Shown in pieces: positions 20,679 through 29,585 of a stretch of DNA of 64,000 bases. The notes beneath the pieces are model-generated. The model did not search any database, had not been told where the DNA came from, and saw only the letters and a program-made list of their open reading frames with translations. The position numbers and the translations under genes were made by a program. How positions within the stretch are numbered: position 1 is the stretch's first letter; every line of letters begins with the position of its first letter. The DNA comes from Lolium rigidum (Eukaryota > Streptophyta > Magnoliopsida > Poales > Poaceae), in NCBI RefSeq assembly GCF_022539505.1, contig NW_025899946.1, positions 1 through 64,000 of the forward strand. Direction: 5' to 3'.

Positions 20679-22398
20679 CAAGATCCAAGTCTACGGACGT
20701 ACGTGGCAAGGCCGATCCCTGCGATCGGCCCCAAAAAATAAGAAACAAGGTTCTCACTTCAAACATGCCACGTCGTCGTAGCAGAGAGCCAAGAAGTTGT
20801 AAACCCTCGTTCAACATTGCAATGGAAACGGAGGCCGATTCTAGCAATCGGCCACAATTAACCTCAACCTACCTTCTGCCTGTGTTCATCGTTGATTTGG
20901 CAGGCAATGGAAAGCTGAGATATGGGTTTGCAGCAGCTGATGGACTAGAAGAGATCAACATTGGTCCTGGGGATAAGCCATGGCCAACATTTATCAGCAA
21001 ATAAGTTGGATCACCAACTGCAAGGGGAGCCGATTCTAGCAATCGGCTAAAACTATTCCCACCACCCATGTTTACTGATGTGCTATTTCGCATGGTGAGT
21101 GGTGAGACAAGCTTGAATTGGCTGAAAAGCCGATATCTTCAATCACTTGAAGGATTCGGCTCGGGGGGCATACACACGGAGAAGGTACAAGACACCATGA
21201 AGTATGTACCCAGGGGAAGCCGATTCATGAATCGATCGGCCAATAAAAAATCGGAAATACAAAAAAAAATTAAGTAAAGCCGATGCATGGTCATCGACTC
21301 GAGAGGTACAAATTGTTACAAGCGTCAATGGAGCAGTTGCCGATGGAGAGGTGCTACTGGAGGAATGCCTCAATGGAGTCATTTGGTGGCTCAGATCCTT
21401 TCTTCAAGGACCTCCAACTCCTCGTGCAAGTCTTCAGGTTCAACAGTGCTAGCAGAAGCGTCAGTTTTGGCGTCCAAGACTGCCTCTTTCTCATTAAAAG
21501 CCACTGAGATTTGTTTACAATATCGGCTGGGGCAATTCTGAAGGATCATAACTCTGACCAACAGCAGGAGCACCATAAGCATGCAGATCAGAGAAAGGGC
21601 GAGCCAATTGGGGCAATAAATCACAAGAACTGAGCTAGGAGGAATTGGAGAGCCGGTACGTTTGAGACTTCTTAGTTCAAGTAAGCTGCTGATCTTTCCA
21701 AGCCCTTTTAGTACATTGGCTCTTTGGGCGTAAGCTGTCCTACCAGTTTCGATGTAAAGATGGAGAGACTCGGGGGCAGCTTGCCCTGAAGGATTTCTGC
21801 TCTAAGGAGCCGATTTTGTGGGAATCGGTTAAGCTCTGCATTACAACTTGGAAGCCGATGATGGCCCGTTCGGTTGTTCCACTTCTGTTCTCACTTTGGC
21901 TGAGGCTCGGGGGGCACTGGCCTTAAAGATCCGTGACCGAGTTTCATGATCCTGTCTGAGGCAGTTATACCAACTGGGAGGAAGCAGGGATGGATCGTGA
22001 GTAAAACTGCCAAGTGATGTCATCATCGGCAAGGTGGTCTAACCTGAAGGAGACCATATTTTTTAAAATTTGCAGGCTCCTGGTTGGAGAAGTTCTGAAT
22101 CATCCTGATACTTCCTTGGGTTCGGTTTGATGCCTGGAATTGCGCATGGTTGCTCTGGTGATTTGGAGTGGTTGAGGACTACCATTTGAGGATCGGAGTT
22201 GGGACAAGGGTTGCAGGCGTTGACCACCTTGGACAGTCAGAAAATGGCGAGGGGTGAAATCGGATAATTAGAGATTGAATTGGAAGAACATCTTCATTAA
22301 TTAAAAAGGTGATTTCTTACAAAGAGAAACCGATTGCTCAACAAAAAAAAAGGGGGAATAGATTACTACTGCTAATCTTATGATAGCAACTCCCTACT
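20679..22398 (+). other. Noncoding region of Tat-like element with repeated GCCGAT inverted repeats
   Basis: No pol gene and no other supportable ORF in 1.7 kb. The word GCCGAT recurs and is paired with nearby ATCGGC to form short hairpins at 20710-20730, 20833-20853, 21028-21048, 21219-21240 (imperfect) and 21808-21830 (imperfect). It takes the position normally held by pol. Confidence 0.65.
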
Positions 22399-22929
22399 CT
22401 AAGGACTGTTGTCGTCTTCGTCGCCGCCGGGGTAGCTGCCGTCATCGCTGCTGTCGACGATTTCTTCGTCGCTGCTACTGTAACCTTCAGCGGAGGCTTC
22501 TTCCTCGTCATCATCGTCGTCCTCATCTGACCAAGCCCAGCCACGGATGCGCTTGGGCGGTGGTTCGTCGGAGGAGGTGTCATCCTTCTATTCTTGCTTC
22601 GTGTCGGAGGAGACGTCTTCGTCTTCATCTTCCTCGTCTTCTTCTTTGGTGCAAGAGGTGAATTTGCACCGGAAGGGGGGATCGTTGCTGTCGCTCTCCG
22701 CCTCTAGTTCTCCGTCGATCAAGAACCGAAGATCATCCTCCCCGTCAGTCAGGGGCATGTCGCCGTCCGACCAGACGAGGTCTTCGGGTCGGCCCTCGGG
22801 CACGAAGTCGAAGTCAAATTCTTGCTCATCCCAATGCTCGGGAGCGCGCCGGTTGTACGCTTCCGTCTGATTGACCTCCGGCTCTACTTCGCTTGAGGAA
22901 GAGGATTGGGAGGAGGAGGAGGAAGACAT
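22399..22929 (-). pseudogene. Antisense acidic ORF of Tat-like element (one in-frame TAG)
   Basis: Minus-strand ORF between gag-protease and the 3' LTR. The start at 22927-22929 has a good context (GCC ATG T). The first 113 residues open with a serine run, then contain a DFDFVPEGRPEDLVWSDGD block and a Glu/Asp-rich stretch, and end at TAG 22588-22590. The same frame continues for 62 further codons of matching character (DEPPPKRIRGWAWSDEDDDD, which holds a PPPKRIR basic patch like a nuclear localisation signal) to a TAG at 22399-22401, so the internal TAG probably arose by point mutation in a 176-residue protein. Antisense additional ORFs at this position are described for the Tat lineage (Grande, RIRE2, Retand); their function is not established. 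Confidence 0.65.
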
Positions 22930-23197
22930 GGCTACAGAGGAAGAGGGTTTTTTGGCTGACGGCTGGTTTAGAGCAAGGGGATGAGGAGGTAAACTGTTCG
23001 ATGCGGTTAAATAAAAGGAGATATATTGGAGATTCAATGCTGAAATAGTTTCCGAGGATGTGGTGCCAAAACTGTCGAATCGTGCAGAGAAGTTGAGAAG
23101 GCAAGGCGTCATGATGAAGAATACTGCGACGGTTCTGCTCTGCCACGACATGACCCCTCGAAGGTAAAAACAGAGTGGTTTTGAAATTATCATTACC

Positions 23198-23213
23198 AAA
23201 ACCAGGGGGCATG
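23198..23213 (+). other. Polypurine tract of Tat-like element
   Basis: AAAACCAGGGGGCATG lies immediately before the 3' LTR start TGTTATCACC. Confidence 0.75.
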
Positions 23214-24384
23214 TGTTATCACCAGATTTTGGCCAAATCAGGAGATGGGCCGTAAGTGAAGATGGGCTTAAAGGACATACACGTGGAGCGTCTTTGAAGC
23301 GGCCTTACGCGAGGAATTTGGGCTTAATTGCCCGTGTATCTGTAATATAGTAGATCGTATCTTAGTTTAGATTAAAAGTTAGAGTTTAACTCGTGCACAG
23401 TTAGGTGCACGTCCAAATTAGAAAGTCCCTTGGACTATAAATATGTATCTAGGGTTATCGAAAAGGAGGACAATCACGTTCACAACAAACACAAATCAGG
23501 CGCATCGCCACCCCTTCTTTCGAGGGTTTCTCCCGGGTAAGCACCATGCTGCCTAGATCGCATCTTGCGATCTAGGCAGCACAACGTTTATTCGTTTACC
23601 TTGTGTTACTCGTACTGAAGCGTTGTTGATGGCGAGTAGCACTATTTATCGTAGATGTTTTGGGGCTTGCATAGATGCTTTTCTTATCCATATCTGCTTA
23701 GCTGTGCCGTCCCTCAATATCTAGCTGCCCTTACACCTATCCAGGTGTAAGGGCAGCATCTTGCTTGTTCGTTACTTAGTAGATCCGATCTGTTATAGTT
23801 GCTCCTTGTTCTTCAAGGATTAGTTTAATATCCGTATGGTTAGGCCTTACAAACGGGTTGAACGATCCGGTAGTGCGTTAGGTGTGGTTTGTTAGTCCTA
23901 AGAGGGATGTTCCGGGAATTAACTTAATGTTGGTTTTTAGGCCTCTTTTAGGGCTAGTTTTCCATTATCTTCCGTGTCTATTAGGCTCAATTACGCGTAG
24001 GATGTTCCGATCATACGGTGAAAACCCTAAACTGTCGTAGATTGGTTCAGCTTTGTTGTGATCAAGCAGGATCCCCATGTCATTGAAAATCCAACGTGAA
24101 CCATGGGGCGATCGGCTCTTTGAGCCGATCCGCAGGGCAACCTGAGAGCCGATAGGGCTCGTATTTAATGTTTACGTGTCTGCCATGCGAGGAACTAATC
24201 AAAGCAATCCAAGCACCTTCCCGGCCAGGTATAGGTCAGGTGGCACGCCCTTGCAGCCGCCAGGTCGTGTGCCGGAGCATTTGCGGGACGACGTCGAGGG
24301 ACCAGGGCCCGCTGCCGCCTTGGAAGCCTCCCGGCTCTTCGTGTTGCTTAACCACTGCTCACCGGTGGGTTTTGGCAGGCAACA
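23214..24384 (+). repeat. 3' LTR of Tat-like element
   Basis: 1171 bp, the partner of 16593-17763, with the same TATA box (23436-23442) and all three hairpins (23547-23581, 23724-23757, 24110-24130) unbroken. It is followed by the target-site duplication TCATG. Confidence 0.95.
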
Positions 24385-24566
24385 TCATGAAAAGTCTTTG
24401 CTTTATGATTCATTTGTTTACTCATGTCATTACCATTGTTTTGATCGCTGCATTCATTACATATGTTTACAATAGTATGATCAAGATTATGATGGCATGT
24501 CACTCCAGAAATTATCCTTGTTATCGTTTACCTGCTCGGGACGAGCAGAACTAAGCTTGGGGATGC
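24385..24566 (+). other. End of Athila-like internal region and polypurine tract
   Basis: Continuation of the element interrupted at 16592, matching the reverse complement of 8761-8950. The polypurine tract CTAAGCTTGGGGATGC is at about 24551-24566. Confidence 0.75.
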
Positions 24567-26159
24567 TGATCGTCTCCGACGTATCGATAATTTCTTATGT
24601 TCCATGCTACATTATTGATGATATCTACATGTTTTATACACATTATATGTCGTATTTACGCATTTTCCGGCACTAACCTATTAACAAGATGCCGAAGAGC
24701 CGATTCTTGTTTTCGCTGTTTTTGGTTTCAGAAATCCTAGTAAGGAAATATTCTCGGAATTGCACGAAATCAACGCCCAGGGTCCTATTTTTGCACGAAG
24801 CTTCCAGAAGACCGAAGGGGAAAGGAAGTGGGGCCACGAGGCGCCGCCACACTAGGGCGGCGCGGCCCAGGCACTGGCCGCGCCGGCCTAGCGTGTGGGG
24901 CCCTCGTGTGGCCCCCCGCGTTGCCCTTCCGCCTACTTAAAGTCTTCATCGTGAAACCCTCTGTACCGAGAGCCACGATACGGAAAACCTTCCAGAGACG
25001 CCGCCGCCGCGAATCCCATCTCGGGGGATTCAGGAGATCGCCTCCGGCACCCTGCCGGAGAGGGGAATCATCTCCCGGAGGACTCTTCATCGCCATGATC
25101 GCCTCCGGAGTGATGAGTGAGTAGTTCACCCATGGACTATGGGTCCATAGCAGTAGCTAGATGGTCGTCTTCTCCTCATGTGCTTCATTGTTGGATCTTG
25201 TGAGCTGCCTAACATGATCAAGATCATCTATCTGTAATACTATATGTTGTGTTTGTCGGGATCCGATGGATAGAGAATACTATGTTATGGTGATTATCAA
25301 TCTATTACCTATGTGTTGTTTATGATCTTGCATGCTCTCTGTTATTAGTAGAGGCTCTGGCCAAGTTTTTGCTCTTAACTCCAAGAGGGAGTATTTATGC
25401 TCGATAGTGGGTTCATGCCTCCATTAAATCTGGGACGAGTGACGGAAAGTTCTAAGGTTGTGGATGTGCTGTTGCCACTAGGGATAAAACATTGATGCTA
25501 TGTCTAAGGATGTAGTTGTTGATTACATTACGCACCATACTTAATGCAATTGTCTGTTGCTTGCAACTTAATACTGGAAGGGGTTCGGATGATAACCTGA
25601 AGGTGGACTTTTTAGGCATAGATGCATGCTGGATGGCGGTCTATATACTTTGTCGTAATGCCCAATTAAATCTCACTATATTTATCATATCATGTATATG
25701 CATTGTTATGCCCTTTTCTATTTGTCAATTGCCCGACTGTAATTTGTTCACCCAACATGCTTTTATCTTATGGGAGAGACACCTCTAGTGAACTGTGGAC
25801 CCCGGTCCTATTCTTTACATCGCATACAATCTACTGCAATACTTGTTTTACTGTTTTCTTCGCAAACAATCATCATCCACACAATACGGTTAATCCTTTG
25901 TTACAGCAAGCCGGTGAGATTGACAACCTCACTGTTTCGTTGGGGCAAAGTACTTTGGTTGTGTTGTGCAGGTTCCACGTTGGCGCCGGAATCCCTGGTG
26001 TTGCGCCGCATTACATTTCGCCGCCATCAACCTTCAACGTGCTTCTTGGCTCCTCCTGGTTCGATAAACCTTGGTTTCTTTCTGAGGGAAAACTTGCTGC
26101 TGTGCGCATCATACCTTCCTCTTGGGGTTCCCAACGAACGTGTGAGTTACACGCCATCA
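24567..26159 (+). repeat. 3' LTR of plus-strand Athila-like element
   Basis: 1593 bp, TGATCGTCTCC...CGCCATCA. The start is TGATCG where relatives have TGATACG, a one-base loss. Its U3 half is clearly more diverged from the two minus-strand LTRs than those are from each other, while its U5 end matches only the LTR at 7315. Confidence 0.85.
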
Positions 26160-27135
26160 CCTAGCTATCGAGAAGTTACGGGTAAGTTCTTCGTCGATCC
26201 TCTATGCTTCATTACATGTTTTCCATTGCAATGTTACTGACATCGCGGCAACACAACGTAGGCGGAGATGGAAGAAAGGGAACAGAGGAACCAAGAGGAG
26301 AAGATGCAGATACAACAGCAGCTTAGGGAGAGTGTGCAGATGCAGCAGCAGATGTTGCTGCAGATGCAACAACAGCAGCAGATGTTCATGAACCAGGCCG
26401 TGGTGACTTCCCCACCGGGGAGTAGTGCTCCTAGCACGTCGGGTCCTCCTATGTTCCCCAACTGGGTAAGTGGTTAACTTAATATCTCCGTCTCAATCTT
26501 GTTTGTTGTCTAACCGAACTTTGGATATTGCAGATCCCCGCGCCTGATCCGCAGGTGTTGGCGCTCCTCCAGCGAGCGCCAAGTCAGAGCCCGCTGACAC
26601 CTGGCTTGACCGTCAACAATACGGGCATCATCTGGAGCCTGCAGCAGTTTCTAGGTGAGTTCTCCTACACTTGTAATTCTTCCATACCATGTCACTTGTG
26701 AATTTTAGCCATTCAACCATGTCAATTTTAGCCATTATGTTCAATTCTAGCTATTCCATGTTAATTTTAGCCATTCCATGTCATCCTTAGCCATTATGTT
26801 GGATTTTAGCCATTTCATGTCAATTCTAGCGATTATGTTCAATTTTAGCCATTCCATGTCAATTCTAGTTCTTTCATGTCAATTCTAGTTCTTACATGTC
26901 AATTTTAGCCATTCCATGTCATTCTTAGCCATTATGTTGAATTTTAGCCATTTCATGTTTATTCTAGCGATTATGTTCAATTTTAGTCATTCCATGTCAA
27001 TTCTAGTTCTTCCATGTCAATTCTAGTTCTTACATGTCAATTTTAGCCATTCCATGCCACTTATGCATCTATGAACTTGTAGGAGGTGGAGAAGGACAAG
27101 GAAGTGGAGAAGGACAAGGAAGTGGCGAAGGTTGA
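26160..27135 (+). pseudogene. CACTA transposon gene, last four exons
   Basis: Exons inferred from GT-AG borders that keep one reading frame: up to 26181 (ends SYREVT), 26262-26465, 26534-26654 and 27083-27135. Exon two encodes a glutamine-rich coiled coil (MEEREQRNQEEKMQIQQQ onward) and exon three PDPQVLALLQRAP with NNTG; the last exon encodes GGGEGQGSGEGQGSGEG and TGA at 27133-27135. The coiled coil at the C-terminus resembles that of plant transposase_24-type proteins carried by CACTA elements. The 5' part is cut off by the LTR at 26159, so this is a remnant. Domain identification is by resemblance only. Confidence 0.65.
26690..27060 (+). repeat. Minisatellite inside the last CACTA intron
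   Basis: Degenerate tandem copies of words such as CCATGTCAATTTTAGCCATT and CCATGTCAATTCTAGTT, period about 18-22 bp, filling most of the intron 26655-27082. A larger unit is also repeated: the segment near 26740-26900 recurs near 26905-27050. Confidence 0.8.
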
Positions 27136-27394
27136 TGTTGCTTGTGTATGAACTTGTTGTGCGACTTGGAACATTCTATGTTGGAGACTTTGTTGTTGAT
27201 GTTGCTTGTATGAACTAATTATGCGACTTGGAACTATTGTATGGACTTTGTTGGACTACTCGTGTATGAACTATGTTGTTGATGATGCAAATACTCTATA
27301 TATTGTGCTATATGTGTATCTGGACTGTTATTGGTATTTGTGAATTGCATATGCAGGGATTAATGGGAAAGCAGGGAAATTCTGGAAAATTTGC

Positions 27395-27860
27395 ACAACC
27401 TTTGCCGTGCACATGCACACGGCAAAGGCCACAGCACACGGCAAAGGCACTCTTTGCCGTGCACATGCACACGGCAAAGGCCGCCCGCGCTGCCCACCTG
27501 GTGCTGCTGTACATATCTTTGCTATGCAGGGTGGAAGAGAAGCGCACGGCAAAGCCAAGTCTTTGCCGTGCGGGTTGGAGTGGAAGCGCACGACAAAGAA
27601 AATCGCACGGCAAAGAGGCACAACGCACGGCAAAGGAAATCGCACGGCAAAGAGGCCACAGCGCACGGCAACGCTGCGTCGCTCGGCAAAGCCTTTGCCG
27701 TGCGATTTTCGCGCGACGCACGGCAAAGACGGCTTTGCCGGGCGGATCGTTGCCGAACAATCTTTGCCGTGCACGGCCGCATGGCAAAGGCTTTGCCGAG
27801 CCGATTTGCCCCTTTGCTGTGCGTTTAGGCTGCACGGCAAAGCCCTGTTTTGCCGTAGTG
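27395..27860 (+). repeat. CACTA subterminal repeat array and terminal inverted repeat
   Basis: About twenty copies of GCACGGCAAAG or its complement CTTTGCCGTGC, some with single substitutions, in both orientations. In CACTA elements such subterminal repeats are binding sites for the element's DNA-binding protein. Long open frames across the array are artefacts of the repeats lacking stop codons. Confidence 0.85.
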
Positions 27861-28600
27861 AGAACGGGATCATTAGAGGACTCTCGAAGTGGCTCCATAA
27901 CCACGGCGAGGAATCAGACAGGAGGTGCCAACCCCAAAACTTGTCTTCGTCGACCAGATCCAGTGGATCTTTTGTGAGGCAGTACAAGCTCCCGCCACCA
28001 TAGTCAGAGTCATGATCCAAGCGCCATGGCTGCCTAGGCGGCTCGGTGCTTAGCATGTACAAGCTGTCCCCGACGGCTATTGCTGCTTTGTGGCTACCCA
28101 CAAGGCACATTGGCATGTGAGCGGATGCTGTGAAGGCCGCCGTCTTGGTGTCATAGATGAGGACACTGCTAATAAACAGACTTAAAGGATCTGAATGCCG
28201 GCGGTTTCCGGTATTGTTGCATGTAGCGATGATGCTACTGCCCACGGCGGCGAAGTGCACATGCTTTCCGAGAGCCGCGTGCATCAAGCGGAGGGCCGGA
28301 GGATCCGGGAGACGACGCACGCCGCCATCCGGATGGTCGTCGTTGTCGCCGAGGTCCAGTTTGTGGACGCCAAAGCCATCCTTGTGGTCGTGAGCACCAC
28401 GTAAAGATGCCGTTTGACCTTGGCAAGCGGATCACCAATGGACGACTGGGACTCTGGGAGGCGTATCCTCCCGAGCCGATCGGGTTGTTGATTTCAAGAA
28501 CGGCGATAACCTGTTGGCTGCTATGGCGGCGGACAGGCAGGAGACGGGAGAGTAGCAGGGAGTGTGGTCGACTGAGGAAGGATCGCCACACACACGACAT
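27861..28600 (-). pseudogene. DUF1668-like gene, paralogue a (broken by CACTA)
   Basis: Start codon at 28598-28600 (MSCVWRSFLSR). The N-terminus is basic and serine-rich and ends in GGYASQS, like the mitochondrial-type leader of the intact paralogue at 49756-51141. The body matches that paralogue from HLYVVL through LPDPPALRL, FAAVGSSI, SVLIYDTKTA, DSLYML and PWLWSHFESP. Two frame changes occur near 28395-28430, one of them a missing base in GTGCTC-ACGACC where the intact copy has GTGCTCGACGACC. The gene is cut at 27861 by the CACTA end and its 3' half is not in the window to the left. Non-functional. Confidence 0.75.
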
Positions 28601-28856
28601 GTACGCCGGCAGCCGGAAGGCTGTAGGGTTTGGGAGTGCTCGTTGGTTCGCTCGATCTGTCAACGGTTGATGGTGCAGTTTCATCTCCATCCATCGGTCA
28701 ATGGTTGATGATGCGGGTCACAAATGGGCTTTCTTGGTGTGGTACCGCGCTGGTTGGTTTGGGCTGAAGCTGCGGACTGGAATTATGCCGCCTGAGAAGC
28801 GGGTACCACTACCTAAAGACCGACCTTCCCAGAGGGAACCGGGCTAACGATTAAAC

Positions 28857-29018
28857 GACACGTGTCATCATCAGCGAAGCTCCCGCGCGCGTATTGCATG
28901 ACCCGCGTGCCCGCGCGCGAGTACAACGAGCCTCCAGCTCGCGTACAGCAAGACCGTGCATGACCCGCGTTCCCGCGCGCGAGTACAACGAGCCTCCAGC
29001 TCGCGTACAGCACGACCG
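28857..29018 (+). repeat. 62-bp tandem duplication, GC-rich
   Basis: Two near-identical copies beginning GCGCGAGTACAACGAGCC, at 28917 and 28979, plus a partial copy upstream (CCCGCGCGCGTATTGCATG). No gene is visible here. Confidence 0.75.
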
Positions 29019-29125
29019 GCCGGGGCTCATGCTACCCGCGAAAGGCGCGTGCGCTACGTACAGCTAGGCTCGTATGCATGCAAAAGCTAATCAGCTGATC
29101 GCGCGCAAAAATCAACTAGCTTCGT

Positions 29126-29585
29126 GTACAGTAGCAAAATCCAGGTACAGTTAGAAATCATCATACGCGAGTACAGTTACATACAACACACGAGTACAGT
29201 TACGTGTATCACACGAGTACAGTCACGCATACGGACGAGTGCAGGGTACAGTCGCGCACACGAGACAGGTACAGTCGCACACACGAGTAAGTACAGTCGC
29301 CTACATGAGCGAGTACAGGTACAGTCGTCACACGAGTACAGTCACGCACACGAACGAGTGCAGGCACAGTCGCGCACACGAGACAAGTACAGTCGTCCAC
29401 ATAAGACAGGTACAGTCGCGCACACAAACGAGTACAGGTACAGTCGCTCACACAAGACAGGTACAGTCACGCACACGAGTAAGTACAGTCGCCTACATGA
29501 GCGAGTACAGGTACAGTCGTTCACATAACCAAGTACAGTCGCGCACACGAACGAGTACAGGTACAGTTGCTCACACGAGTAAAGG
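29126..29585 (+). repeat. GTACAGTCGC minisatellite
   Basis: Degenerate tandem repeat of units close to GTACAGTCGCGCACACGAG (about 19-25 bp), near twenty copies, with internal higher-order blocks such as ACGAACGAGTACAG. The repeat has few stop codons, which explains the overlapping open frames on both strands. No protein function is implied. Confidence 0.85.

Larger units (their letters stand above)
16593..24384 (+). mobile_element. Complete Tat-like gypsy element, gag-protease only (non-autonomous)
   Basis: A 7792-bp element with two 1171-bp LTRs (TGTTATCACC...CAGGCAACA), primer-binding site, gag and aspartic protease, a long noncoding region with an antisense ORF, and a polypurine tract. 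The target-site duplication TCATG is exact at 16588-16592 and 24385-24389. The uninterrupted target is seen in the related copy near 8930-8960, which confirms the insertion. There is no reverse transcriptase, RNase H or integrase, so movement would need enzymes from a related element. The LTRs differ at roughly fifteen positions by eye, a little over 1 percent, so the insertion is fairly recent. Confidence 0.92.
15704..26159 (+). mobile_element. Plus-strand Athila-like element remnant, split by a Tat-like insertion
   Basis: Only the 3' noncoding region, polypurine tract and 3' LTR remain (15704-16592, 24385-26159). The sequence is the reverse complement relative of 8780-9820. The left end is cut at 15703/15704 against the LTR of the minus-strand element. 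Its right end lies inside an exon of the CACTA transposon gene at 26160, so this element inserted into the CACTA. Confidence 0.8.
26160..27860 (+). mobile_element. CACTA (En/Spm) transposon, right-hand part
   Basis: The right terminus reads TTTGCCGTAGTG, that is CACTACGGCAAA on the opposite strand, the hallmark CACTA inverted-repeat end. It is preceded by a dense array of GCACGGCAAAG words in both orientations. The last exons of a transposon gene lie further left. The left end of the element is not visible; the LTR element ending at 26159 interrupts it. It is inserted in the coding region of DUF1668-like paralogue a, right after the codons for MIPF; the 3-bp flank on this side is AGA. Confidence 0.85.

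Noticed and set aside
22380..22870. Plus-strand Arg/Ser-rich frames
   Set aside because: Complement of the acidic antisense ORF, whose GAC/GAG codons read as Arg, Val and Ser on the other strand.
26690..27060. Regularly spaced short repeats that could suggest a CRISPR array
   Set aside because: Units are degenerate, spacers are not unique, and the context is a plant transposon intron.
27273..28003. Long overlapping open frames on both strands rich in Ala, Arg, Lys and Cys
   Set aside because: They cross the CACTA subterminal GCACGGCAAAG array and the transposon-gene junction. The repeat simply lacks stop codons.
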